Source: Limnohabitans sp.
GTDB taxonomy: Bacteria > Pseudomonadota > Gammaproteobacteria > Burkholderiales > Burkholderiaceae_C
DNA length: 64,000 nucleotides
Direction: 5' to 3'
Assembly: GCF_030158565.1 (NCBI RefSeq)
Contig: NZ_JAOASQ010000057.1
Location: forward strand, 1-64,000
A program made the translations under genes and the position numbers. Below the pieces are notes generated by a model. The model saw only the letters and a list, made by a program, of their open reading frames with translations. It was not told where the DNA came from and did not search any database. Position 1 is the stretch's first letter; each line of letters opens with the position of its first letter. Below are positions 41,466-50,496 of the stretch, piece after piece.

Positions 41466-41487
41466 TACTGGTTCCAGTATCTGTCAA
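41466..41487 (-). promoter_or_regulatory. phaC upstream region: perfect palindrome next to a TTGACA box
   Basis: TACTGGTTCCAGTA (41466-41479) is a perfect 14-bp palindrome 32 bases before the phaC start. On the minus strand TTGACA (41487-41482) precedes it directly, so a regulator bound here would cover the promoter spacer. I see no good -10 at the usual distance, so the promoter call is tentative. Confidence 0.45.
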
Positions 41488-41521
41488 TTTGATGTCTCCT
41501 AAATTACAACCCGAGAACAAA

Positions 41522-41824
41522 ATGTATTTGATCGTCATCGCATGGCTGTACGTCACCCTGCTCATGGCATTGGCCGAAGCCTTTAGTTCACAGGGTAGCG
41601 TCTTGGGCGCCATCATCACTTTCCTGTTGTATGGCGCACTGCCCATGTCACTGGTGGTCTACCTGTGGGGCGCGCCTTTGCGCCGCAAAGCAATTCGCAG
41701 ACAAGAACAAGCAGCAGAGGCTCAGAGCAGCACATCGGCATCACCGCTCCAGCCAAATGCAAGCAGCCATGCGGCCGGATTGCCCGCGGAGGCGGCTGTC
41801 ACGCCGATGAGAGAAAAACCGTAA
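41522..41824 (+). CDS. Small membrane protein of unknown function
   Basis: A protein of about 100 residues. Residues 1-20 and 28-46 form two membrane segments (MYLIVIAWLYVTLLMALAEA and an IITFLLYGALPMSLVVYLW stretch). A basic LRRKAIRRQ and a low-complexity Ser/Ala/Pro tail follow. I choose ATG 41522; an ATG at 41492 would add ten residues. The topology puts the basic loop and tail in the cytoplasm. Its last 84 bases overlap the 3' end of pgeF on the other strand. I do not recognise the family. The gene is divergent from phaC. Confidence 0.65.
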   Translation: MYLIVIAWLYVTLLMALAEAFSSQGSVLGAIITFLLYGALPMSLVVYLWGAPLRRKAIRRQEQAAEAQSSTSASPLQPNASSHAAGLPAEAAVTPMREKP

Positions 41825-42535
41825 GTCTTGGCTGACGGTACACCATGCGGCCTGGCTGTCGTTGCCATAAATCCGGGTGATGCCCATGTTCTGCAGGCGC
41901 TGACGGGCCAATCCAGCCAGATCGGCCAGATATTTGCCCTCTGTGTGCGACACAAAACAAGCGTCTGCTCGCGGGTCTGCATCGCAAAACGCAGCGTGAA
42001 CTTCTGCGCCAACTTCAAACGCCTGCGGCCCGATGCAAGGCCCAAGCCAAACCAGGACATCGGCGTGCCCCTTGGCGCTTGGCGGCACACCTGCGAGCAA
42101 ATTCTCCAACACGCCTGCACCGCCCTGCCCGGCCAAACCACGCCAACCTACGTGCGCTGCTGCCACCCAAGTGCCTTGTGTATCGCAAAACAAGACAGGC
42201 AAGCAATCGGCAACCATGATGGTGCAGGCCACATCCGCCGTTGTCGCCAGGCAGGCATCGGCTACCGTGCCATCTGCCGTCAATTGATCCAGCGCCACAC
42301 AGTGGGCACCGTGGACTTGCTGCAGGAAAACAGGACGCCGCTGCAAAGCAGCTTGCAAACGGGATCGGTTGACAGCGACGGTATCGGGTCGATCTCCGAC
42401 ATGGTCGCCCAGGTTCAGGCTGTCATAAGGCGCGGTGGACACCCCACCGTGGCGGTCTGTCATCACCGCTCTGACATGGGCGGGGGCTGGCCACTCGGGT
42501 TGCAGCCAGGTCGCAGAAAAGTCAGGTTTCAACAA
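41741..42535 (-). CDS. pgeF: Laccase-domain protein YfiH/PgeF (peptidoglycan editing factor)
   Basis: A protein of 264 residues with the conserved metal/active-site signature of the YfiH family: QQVHGAHC, ADCLPVLFCD and AAHVGWRGLAGQG. Family members have been described as peptidoglycan-precursor editing factors and as copper- or zinc-dependent oxidoreductase or purine-cleaving enzymes. The start is a TTG at 42535 with a strong GAGGAG site nine bases before it. The 3' end overlaps a convergent small gene. Confidence 0.9.
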   Translation of the reverse strand: MLKPDFSATWLQPEWPAPAHVRAVMTDRHGGVSTAPYDSLNLGDHVGDRPDTVAVNRSRLQAALQRRPVFLQQVHGAHCVALDQLTADGTVADACLATTADVACTIMVADCLPVLFCDTQGTWVAAAHVGWRGLAGQGGAGVLENLLAGVPPSAKGHADVLVWLGPCIGPQAFEVGAEVHAAFCDADPRADACFVSHTEGKYLADLAGLARQRLQNMGITRIYGNDSQAAWCTVSQDLRFFSHRRDSRLRGQSGRMAACIWLER

Positions 42536-42678
42536 AAGGCACTCCTCAACACCCGGCGCGCGTCATGCACCGGGGCATCCAACATCACCTCACTTCATGC
42601 GCACCAGCATAAACCGAAAAGGGTCAGGCTCCGGCCTGTGTTCGGGGCAGGTGGCCACATTTATTGTGTAATCCAGGC

Positions 42679-43446
42679 ATGCCCAGACCAGCACCATCTC
42701 CCGAACTCCCATGGCTCAAGGACTCAGAACCCTTGCCGCCCGTGCACTTGGCTTGGGGCGCCAACTCGCCCGCACCCGGACTGTTGGCGGCTGGCCAGGA
42801 TCTGACGGCTGCCCGCTTGCTGGAAGCTTATGGCCACGGCATTTTCCCGTGGTTCAGTCCAGGTCAACCGGTGCTCTGGTGGAGCCCTGACCCACGGATG
42901 GTCTTGCCTGCGCACCGATTTCGGTTTCACCGCTCATTGCGGCAAAGCCTCAAGCGCAGCTTGCTGAATCCGGCATTTGAGCTGTGCTTTGACCGTGATT
43001 TTGCGCAAGTGATAGAGCGCTGCGCGAAGGCGCCTCGCGCCGGACAAAACGGCACCTGGATCGTGCCAGAAATGATCGCGGCCTACAAAAACTTGCACCG
43101 TCAAGGTCATGCCCACAGCACAGAAGTCTGGATCGACGGAGAACTGGTGGCAGGCCTTTATTTCGTCGCACTGGGTCATGCAGTGTTCGGGGAATCGATG
43201 TTCACCACCATCACCGATGGCTCCAAATTCGCACTGGCGAGTCTGGTCAGCGTGTGCCTTGAGCACGGTATCCCCCTGATCGACTGCCAACAAAACACAG
43301 GCCACTTGGCCTCCATGGGGGCGCATGAGATCCCCAGGGCGGACTTTGTGCACACCGTGACACAAGCGAGGCAACAAAGGGACATCGATTGGGCCCGCCA
43401 ATCCCTATACTGGGATGCATTGATGGCCATCGACAACCCGGCGTGA
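42679..43446 (+). CDS. aat: Leucyl/phenylalanyl-tRNA-protein transferase
   Basis: An enzyme of 255 residues that adds Leu or Phe to N-terminal Arg/Lys of proteins, marking them for ClpS/ClpAP. Family motifs are [50 protein letters not shown] and [17 protein letters not shown] start it at ATG 42679. Its stop overlaps the GTG start of bpt (GTGA), so both transferases are coupled. Confidence 0.96.
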   Translation: MPRPAPSPELPWLKDSEPLPPVHLAWGANSPAPGLLAAGQDLTAARLLEAYGHGIFPWFSPGQPVLWWSPDPRMVLPAHRFRFHRSLRQSLKRSLLNPAFELCFDRDFAQVIERCAKAPRAGQNGTWIVPEMIAAYKNLHRQGHAHSTEVWIDGELVAGLYFVALGHAVFGESMFTTITDGSKFALASLVSVCLEHGIPLIDCQQNTGHLASMGAHEIPRADFVHTVTQARQQRDIDWARQSLYWDALMAIDNPA

Positions 43447-44186
43447 CACACCTGAACGACCTTCCCTTGCAGGCCTTGCAGTTTTATGCAACGGCGCCCT
43501 ACGAATGCAGCTATTTGCCGCAACGCATGGCACGCTCGCAAGTGGCCACGCCCAGTCACCTGATTCAAAATGAGGTCTACTCAGAGCTGGTAGACCAAGG
43601 CTTTCGCCGCAGCGGGATGTTCACCTACCGCCCCTACTGCGACGGCTGTAACGCCTGCATGCCTTTGCGAGTTCGTGTGAAAGATTTCAAACCCGATCGC
43701 AGTCAAAGGCGTGCGCAACAACAACATAGGCATCTTCAAACCCGTGTGCTGGATCTGCAGTTTGATCCCGAACATTACGCTTTGTACTTGCGTTACCAAA
43801 CCGCCCGCCACGTCGGTGGTGGCATGGACCAAGACAGCATCGATCAATACAGTCAATTTCTGTTGCAAAGCCGCGTCAATTCACGCATTGTCGAATTTCG
43901 TGAACCCGGGACCGATGGCAAAAATGGCACCCTGAAAATGGTCAGCATCGTGGACGTCTTGAACCAGGGCCTGTCTGCGGTCTACACCTTCTATGAGCCT
44001 GAAGACAAAGCCAGCTATGGCACCTATGGCGTACTTTGGCAAATTGAACAAGCGGCCCAATTGGCTCTGCCCTACGTTTACTTGGGTTACTGGATCGACC
44101 ACAGTCCAAAAATGAAATACAAATCACGCTTTCACCCCTGCGAGATTCGAATCGACGGACAGTGGCAAAGCTTCATGCCTGCGTGA
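43443..44186 (+). CDS. bpt: Aspartate/glutamate leucyltransferase (bacterial Ate1-like, Bpt)
   Basis: An N-degron transferase of 247 residues that adds leucine to proteins starting with Asp or Glu. The cysteine-rich N-terminal motif [16 protein letters not shown] and the central [15 protein letters not shown] are present. The start is GTG 43443, overlapping the aat stop; the similarity begins exactly there. With aat it completes the substrate-marking side of the bacterial N-degron pathway. No clpS or clpA gene is in the window. Confidence 0.94.
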   Translation: MTHLNDLPLQALQFYATAPYECSYLPQRMARSQVATPSHLIQNEVYSELVDQGFRRSGMFTYRPYCDGCNACMPLRVRVKDFKPDRSQRRAQQQHRHLQTRVLDLQFDPEHYALYLRYQTARHVGGGMDQDSIDQYSQFLLQSRVNSRIVEFREPGTDGKNGTLKMVSIVDVLNQGLSAVYTFYEPEDKASYGTYGVLWQIEQAAQLALPYVYLGYWIDHSPKMKYKSRFHPCEIRIDGQWQSFMPA

Positions 44187-44228
44187 TTATTTTTCACAGT
44201 ATAAAATCAGCCCTCTCTGCTGAACCCC

Positions 44229-45008
44229 ATGAAAAAAGAACACGTCCTCGCTCCCACGCCGACGATCCAGGTGATTGAACGCATGTTCTCGCTGATCGAT
44301 GTACTCGCATCGCGCGAAGAAGCCATCTCGCTCAAAGAGATCAGCGAAAAAACCGGCCTTCACCCCTCCACAGCGCACCGCATCCTGAACGATTTGGCCA
44401 CTGGCCGTTTCGTAGACCGCCCGGAAGCGGGCAATTACCGACTAGGCATGCGCTTGCTGGAGTTAGGCAATCTGGTCAAAGGAAGATTGAACGTCAGAGA
44501 TGCAGCGCTGTCACCGATGCGTGAACTGCACAAGTTGATCCAGCAACCCGTCAATTTAAGCATGCGACAAGGGGATGAAATTGTCTACATTGAACGCGCC
44601 TACAGCGAACGATCGGGCATGCAAGTGGTACGAGCCATTGGCGGTCGTGCCCCGTTGCACTTGACCTCCGTCGGCAAATTATTTTTGGCTGCAGATGATC
44701 CTTTGCGCGTGCGCTCTTACGCCACCCGTACGGGTTTATCTGGCCAAACCAGAAACAGCATTACGCAATTGCAAGTACTAGAACGCGAACTGTCGCGCGT
44801 CAAGCAATACGGCATCGCGCGTGACAACGAAGAACTGGAACTGGGTGTGCGCTGCATTGCCGCTGGTATTTACGACGACCAAGGCAAGTTGCTTGCGGGT
44901 CTTTCGATCTCCGCTCCAGCTGATCGGCTCGATGAAAGCTGGCTGCCCAAATTACAAACAACTGCGCGCGAGATATCAACAACACTCGGATACAGCGAAA
45001 GCCTTTGA
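44229..45008 (+). CDS. IclR-family transcriptional regulator
   Basis: A regulator of 259 residues with an N-terminal winged helix (SLKEISEKTGLHPSTAHRILNDLATGRFV) and a C-terminal IclR effector domain (APLHLTSVGKLFLA, ELELGVRCIAAGIYDDQGKLLAGLSISAP). Family members sense small organic acids. It stands alone, with a terminator behind it and no catabolic gene adjacent, so its target is unknown. Confidence 0.93.
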   Translation: MKKEHVLAPTPTIQVIERMFSLIDVLASREEAISLKEISEKTGLHPSTAHRILNDLATGRFVDRPEAGNYRLGMRLLELGNLVKGRLNVRDAALSPMRELHKLIQQPVNLSMRQGDEIVYIERAYSERSGMQVVRAIGGRAPLHLTSVGKLFLAADDPLRVRSYATRTGLSGQTRNSITQLQVLERELSRVKQYGIARDNEELELGVRCIAAGIYDDQGKLLAGLSISAPADRLDESWLPKLQTTAREISTTLGYSESL

Positions 45009-45032
45009 GTTGCTGCTACCGACTTTGCCACG

Positions 45033-45059
45033 AAAAAGGCCACCGCAAGGTGGCCTTTT
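45033..45059. terminator. Bidirectional terminator between iclR-type gene and pbpG
   Basis: AAAAAGGCCACC and GGTGGCCTTTT pair around a GCAA tetraloop, with A and T runs on both sides. It serves the two convergent genes. The stem is nearly the same as that at 48901. Confidence 0.92.
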
Positions 45060-45082
45060 AGCTTTGCAAATGTCTAAATCAA

Positions 45083-46153
45083 TCAACTTGGCATCTGATC
45101 GGACAATGCCACATGCTTGGTGCCAGTAGACAAGGCTGAAGACTTCTCTACCCAGCGCCGCACACGTTCTGCATCGGCAATACGACTGAGTTTGCCTGCG
45201 GAATCGAGAAACACCATGATCAATTTTCGCCCGGAAACCTGCGCCTGCATCACAAGGCATTGACCTGCTTCATTGATGAAACCCGTTTTTTGGATACCAA
45301 TGTCCCACTGTGGGCTTTTAACAAGTCGGTTGGTATTGTTGTACTGCAAGGTTCTGTGCCCGACAGCAATTTCACGGCCATGCGATGTCGACAGTTCACG
45401 CAACACGGGCTCTTTGTATGCAGCGCCGACCAAGGTCGCCAAGTCGTGTGCACTGGACTGATTATTGCTAGACAAACCGGTGGGCTCCACGTAGCGGGTA
45501 TCTTTCATACCAAGCGATTTGGCACGACCATTCATTCGAGCAACAAAAGCATCAAGGCCACCAGGAAACGTACGACCCAAAGCGTGTGCAGCACGGTTCT
45601 CACTTGACATGAGGGCCAAATGCAACAAATCGCCACGGCTAAGAACAGTGCCAACGGCCAAGCGTGAAGAACTGCCCTTTTCGGTATCTACATCGGCCTG
45701 AGTGATCATGACCATTTCAGACATGGGCAACTGAGCTTCGGAAATCACAAGTCCCGTCATCAGCTTGGTCAATGACGCAATGGGCAAAACGGCTTGGTCG
45801 TTCTTGCTCAGCAACACTTCTCGGGTATCCTGATCAATCACCAAGGCCACACTGGAGCGCAAATCCAGTGGATCGGATGCAGCGTGCAAACCCGCTTTTT
45901 GCCCAAATGAAACACGCAAGGGGGCTGCCGCAACGGCCGCGAATTGGGTCGTGCGTTTAGCCAACTTGACCGCAGCTGATGTTTTTTTCTTGCTGCTTTT
46001 GAGTGTCTTGTGTGTCACCTCTTTTCGTTGCTTGGCTTCGGCAAAATCTGGCGCAAGCAAAAAAGCACCTACAAGTCCAGCGGTCATCATCGTGATGAAT
46101 CGCCGCGACCACAGGTTGGAAACAGAAGAAATTACAGTTGAATTCAGGCGCAT
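45083..46153 (-). CDS. pbpG: D-alanyl-D-alanine endopeptidase / low-molecular-weight penicillin-binding protein
   Basis: A periplasmic serine peptidase of 356 residues that cuts peptidoglycan cross-links or stem peptides. The catalytic motifs are ASLTK (SxxK), SSEN (SxN) and KTG in IQKTGF. A signal peptide spans about residues 15-40 (MMTAGLVGAFLLAPDFAEA). A basic linker (KSSKKKTSAAVKLAKR) separates it from the enzyme domain. I use ATG 46153. The longer frame to 46219 runs into the leuA terminator. Endopeptidase (PbpG) fits better than DacA carboxypeptidase, but this is not certain. Confidence 0.88.
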   Translation of the reverse strand: MRLNSTVISSVSNLWSRRFITMMTAGLVGAFLLAPDFAEAKQRKEVTHKTLKSSKKKTSAAVKLAKRTTQFAAVAAAPLRVSFGQKAGLHAASDPLDLRSSVALVIDQDTREVLLSKNDQAVLPIASLTKLMTGLVISEAQLPMSEMVMITQADVDTEKGSSSRLAVGTVLSRGDLLHLALMSSENRAAHALGRTFPGGLDAFVARMNGRAKSLGMKDTRYVEPTGLSSNNQSSAHDLATLVGAAYKEPVLRELSTSHGREIAVGHRTLQYNNTNRLVKSPQWDIGIQKTGFINEAGQCLVMQAQVSGRKLIMVFLDSAGKLSRIADAERVRRWVEKSSALSTGTKHVALSDQMPS

Positions 46154-46203
46154 TGCGTTGTTTTGAAAAGCATTCACATTGAATATACCATCAGAGTCTA
46201 CTG

Positions 46204-46246
46204 AAATAAAAAAAGTCACGCAAGAACAATAACTTGCGTGACTTTT
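46204..46246 (-). terminator. Rho-independent terminator after leuA
   Basis: On the minus strand a 14-bp perfect stem, AAAAGTCACGCAAG (46211-46224) against its complement (46233-46246), has an eight-base loop and is followed by a TTTTTTTATTT tract. It begins 33 bases after the leuA stop. Confidence 0.93.
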
Positions 46247-46278
46247 GTAAAGTTAAATAATACCAATTAAGGATTACA

Positions 46279-47817
46279 TCAACCCTGAGCGGCCACCCGA
46301 TCAGCTTTGCTCTGAAGCTTATTAAGTGCGCTGAGGTAAGCCTTGGCAGAAGCGACTACGATGTCCGGATCAGAACCCACACCGTTAACCACGCGACCAC
46401 TGTTTTGCAAGCGGACCGTCACTTCGCCCTGGCTTTCGGTCGAGCCGCTGATGGCATTGACCGAGTAGAGCACCATTTCGGCGCCACTTTTTACAATCGA
46501 TTCAATGGCTTTAAGTGATGCATCAACGGGTCCATTTCCGTCAGAATTGCCACGGACCTCTTTGCCCCCCACAGTGAACACCACCGCCGAATGCGGACGC
46601 TCACCGGTTTCACTGTGTTGCGACATGGAGACAAAACCAAACTGCTCCTTTTCTGCCGTAACACTCTCATCGCTGACCAAAGCCAGAATGTCTTCGTCAA
46701 AAATTTCACTCTTTCGGTCAGCCAACTCCTTGAACTTGGCAAAAGCATTGTTGATTTCTGTTTCGCTCTCCAAGATCACACCCAAATCTTGCAAACGCTG
46801 CTTGAATGCATTGCGGCCACTCAGTTTGCCGAGCACGATTTTGTTGGCTGACCAACCGACATCCTCTGCACGCATAATTTCGTAAGTGTCGCGAGCCTTG
46901 AGCACCCCATCTTGATGAATACCGGATGCGTGTGCAAAGGCGTTTGCACCAACCACCGCCTTGTTGGGCTGAACCACGAAGCCCGTGGTCTGGCTGACCA
47001 TACGGCTAGCAGCCACGATGTGGCTGGTGTCGATACCGATGTCCAAACCGAAGTAATCGCGACGGGTTTTGACCGCCATGACCACTTCTTCGAGCGAGCA
47101 ATTGCCTGCGCGCTCGCCCAGACCGTTGATCGTGCACTCGACTTGGCGAGCACCACCAATTTTGACACCCGCCAAAGAGTTCGCCACGGCCATGCCCAAA
47201 TCATTGTGGCAATGGACCGACCAAATGGCTTTGTCTGAGTTAGGAATGCGTTCGCGCAAAGTTTTGATGAAGTGACCGTACAACTCCGGTACGGCGTAAC
47301 CCACCGTATCGGGCACGTTGATGGTCGTGGCGCCTTCTGCGATCACCGCTTCGAGGACACGGCACAAAAAGTCCATATCACTGCGGTACCCGTCTTCTGG
47401 ACTGAACTCGATATCCCCCACCAAATTGCGAGCGAAACGCACCGACTGCTTGGCCTGCTCAAAGACTTGGTCAGGGGTCATGCGCAACTTCTTTTCCATG
47501 TGCAATGGCGATGTTGCAATGAAGGTGTGAATTCGGCCACTGTTCGCGCCTTTGAGCGCCTCTGCCGCTCGCGCGATGTCACGGTCATTGGCGCGCGACA
47601 AAGAACAAATTGTCGAGTCTTTGATCGTATTGGCGATGGCCTGAACAGCTTCAAAATCTCCGTTCGAGCTGGCAGCAAAACCCGCTTCGATCACATCCAC
47701 TCGCAGACGCTCGAGTTGACGCGCAATGCGCAGCTTCTCATCACGGGTCATGGATGCGCCTGGCGATTGCTCGCCGTCGCGCAAAGTGGTGTCAAAAATA
47801 ATCAATTTGTCAGACAT
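46279..47817 (-). CDS. leuA: 2-isopropylmalate synthase
   Basis: The first enzyme of leucine synthesis has 512 residues. It joins acetyl-CoA with 2-oxoisovalerate. The catalytic domain has [15 protein letters not shown] and the metal-binding HCHNDLG. The C-terminal regulatory domain, from about residue 390, binds leucine for feedback inhibition. ATG 47817 has an AGGAGCG site. A leader peptide and terminator hairpin lie upstream, so expression is probably attenuated by leucine supply. A strong terminator follows. Confidence 0.97.
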   Translation of the reverse strand: MSDKLIIFDTTLRDGEQSPGASMTRDEKLRIARQLERLRVDVIEAGFAASSNGDFEAVQAIANTIKDSTICSLSRANDRDIARAAEALKGANSGRIHTFIATSPLHMEKKLRMTPDQVFEQAKQSVRFARNLVGDIEFSPEDGYRSDMDFLCRVLEAVIAEGATTINVPDTVGYAVPELYGHFIKTLRERIPNSDKAIWSVHCHNDLGMAVANSLAGVKIGGARQVECTINGLGERAGNCSLEEVVMAVKTRRDYFGLDIGIDTSHIVAASRMVSQTTGFVVQPNKAVVGANAFAHASGIHQDGVLKARDTYEIMRAEDVGWSANKIVLGKLSGRNAFKQRLQDLGVILESETEINNAFAKFKELADRKSEIFDEDILALVSDESVTAEKEQFGFVSMSQHSETGERPHSAVVFTVGGKEVRGNSDGNGPVDASLKAIESIVKSGAEMVLYSVNAISGSTESQGEVTVRLQNSGRVVNGVGSDPDIVVASAKAYLSALNKLQSKADRVAAQG

Positions 47818-47858
47818 ATTCGCTCCTGGTCAATAACCGCAAATCCATGCACCAATGC

Positions 47859-47891
47859 AAAAGGCCCGTTGCGGATGGCATACGGGCCTTT
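47859..47891 (-). terminator. leuA attenuator hairpin
   Basis: On the minus strand AAAGGCCCGT pairs with ACGGGCCTTT around a 13-base loop and is followed by TTTTGCATT. It lies 20 bases after the leader-peptide stop and 42 bases before leuA, the place expected for a leucine-controlled terminator. Confidence 0.85.
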
Positions 47892-47911
47892 GAGGACAAT
47901 GTTCGCGTGCG

Positions 47912-47965
47912 CTACACATCCCGCCCGTGAGGCGTTAGCAGTAGTGCCAGCAAAAATTTGTTCAT
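47912..47965 (-). CDS. leuL: leuA leader peptide (attenuator), 17 residues
   Basis: The peptide reads MNKFLLALLLTPHGRDV and ends with TAG. Five of residues 5-10 are leucine, encoded TTG CTG (Ala) CTA CTG CTA. Two are CTA, a codon that is rare in GC-rich genomes. Ribosome stalling on these codons when charged leucyl-tRNA is scarce would change RNA folding and prevent the hairpin at 47859-47891 from ending transcription. It starts 147 bases upstream of leuA. The layout is the classic one for leucine attenuation; regulation itself is inferred. Confidence 0.85.
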   Translation of the reverse strand: MNKFLLALLLTPHGRDV

Positions 47966-48013
47966 GCGTTCACTTTATCACAGAAAAATCAGCCCGCTGT
48001 CATGGGCATGACA

Positions 48014-48832
48014 TCACTGATGAAGTCCGCGCTCTTCGGGTTCATCGGTGGAGGTGCTGATCATGCTGGCAGGCTGCCCTTTGGCTTTGCGCCAGACATA
48101 AATGGCATATCCGCTCAGGCCGTAAACCACAAAGATGGCGAACAGCACGGTAGGCGGATCAATGTTCACAACCGCAATGCCCAGAGCCACCAACACCAAC
48201 GAAACAAAGGGGACCGTCTTTTTCATGTGCATGTCTTTGAAACTGTAAAACGGCACATTGGTCACCATGGTCAAGCCTGAGAAAAGGGCCACAGCAAACA
48301 TCCACCAAGCCACACTCTGGGGATCAACAGCGTTCTCCATCATGATCCAGATGAACCCGGTGACCAAGGCTGCAGCGGCTGGTGAAGGCAAACCCTGGAA
48401 ATAGCGTTTATCGACCACCGCCGTATTCACATTGAAGCGCGCCAAGCGCAGGGCTGCACAGGCACAGTAAACAAACGCGGCAATCCAGCCCCAGCGCCCC
48501 AGACTCTTGAGACCCCAGACATAGGCGATCAGCGCTGGCGCTGCACCAAATGACACCATGTCAGACAAAGAATCCATTTGTTCACCAAACGCACTTTGGG
48601 TATTGGTCATGCGGGCAACTCGGCCATCCAAGCTATCGAGCACCATAGCGCACAAGATGCCAACAGTGGCCAAATCAAAGCGCCCATTCATGGCCATGAC
48701 AATGGCATAAAAACCGCCAAACAAGGCAGCCAAGGTGATCATGTTGGGCAACATGTAGATGCCTTTGGATGGCTTACGAGAAGACGCCATGATTTCAGCG
48801 TCATCAAATTTATCGGTATCGTTGTTCATCAT
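48014..48832 (-). CDS. pssA: CDP-diacylglycerol-serine O-phosphatidyltransferase
   Basis: A membrane enzyme of 272 residues that makes phosphatidylserine, the precursor of phosphatidylethanolamine. The CDP-alcohol phosphotransferase motif DSLDGRVAR...G...D...D is complete (Asp66, Asp69, Asp87, Asp91). About seven membrane segments are visible. Two ATGs stand in tandem (48832 and 48829); the second is better spaced from AGGA. It lies between ilvC and leuA, an order common in betaproteobacteria. Confidence 0.95.
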   Translation of the reverse strand: MMNNDTDKFDDAEIMASSRKPSKGIYMLPNMITLAALFGGFYAIVMAMNGRFDLATVGILCAMVLDSLDGRVARMTNTQSAFGEQMDSLSDMVSFGAAPALIAYVWGLKSLGRWGWIAAFVYCACAALRLARFNVNTAVVDKRYFQGLPSPAAAALVTGFIWIMMENAVDPQSVAWWMFAVALFSGLTMVTNVPFYSFKDMHMKKTVPFVSLVLVALGIAVVNIDPPTVLFAIFVVYGLSGYAIYVWRKAKGQPASMISTSTDEPEERGLHQ

Positions 48833-48900
48833 CCATTCCTGTCAGAGGCTGGTCGAGCAAGGCGCCAAGTCATGAGTTTAAGTCAGTCACGACGCCCATG

Positions 48901-48926
48901 AAAAAAGGCCACCGCGGTGGCCTTTT
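48901..48926 (-). terminator. Rho-independent terminator after ilvC
   Basis: AAAAAGGCCAC and GTGGCCTTTTT pair around CGCG, 20 bases after the ilvC stop, with T runs in both directions. It separates ilvBHC from pssA. Confidence 0.9.
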
Positions 48927-48946
48927 TCAAGTTTGCAATATGCAAA

Positions 48947-50002
<1,056 letters not shown>

Positions 50003-50494
50003 TTAGACGCGCAGGATGCGCTCGCCGCGCCCGATACCGCACGCACCAGTGCGCACGGTCTCCAAAATGGCACTGCGGTCGATCGCCTCCAAAAAGGCGT
50101 CGTTCTTCGATTGGTCACCGGTCAGCTCAATCGTGTAGCTCTTGTCGGTGACATCAATCACACGGCCACGGAAGATGTCGGCCATGCGTTTCATTTCTTC
50201 GCGCTCCTTGCCCACGGCGCGCACCTTGACCAGCATCAGCTCGCGTTCGGTGTAAGCGCCTTCGGTCAGGTCCACCACCTTCACAACCTCGATCAGGCGG
50301 TTCAGGTGCTTGGTGATTTGCTCGATCACATCGTCAGACCCTGCGGTCTGGATCGTCATGCGCGAGAGGCTGGGGTCTTCGGTTGGGGCCACAGTCAAGG
50401 ACTCGATGTTGTAGCCACGTGCCGAGAACAAGCCCACCACACGGGACAAGGCGCCCGCTTCGTTTTCGATCAATACAGCAATGATGTGTTTCAT
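50003..50494 (-). CDS. ilvH: Acetolactate synthase small (regulatory) subunit
   Basis: A subunit of 163 residues with the N-terminal ACT domain (IIAVLIENEAGALSRVVGLFSARGYNIESL) that binds valine and inhibits the large subunit. It starts two bases after the ilvB stop, so they are co-translated. Confidence 0.97.
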   Translation of the reverse strand: MKHIIAVLIENEAGALSRVVGLFSARGYNIESLTVAPTEDPSLSRMTIQTAGSDDVIEQITKHLNRLIEVVKVVDLTEGAYTERELMLVKVRAVGKEREEMKRMADIFRGRVIDVTDKSYTIELTGDQSKNDAFLEAIDRSAILETVRTGACGIGRGERILRV

Positions 50495-50496
50495 GA

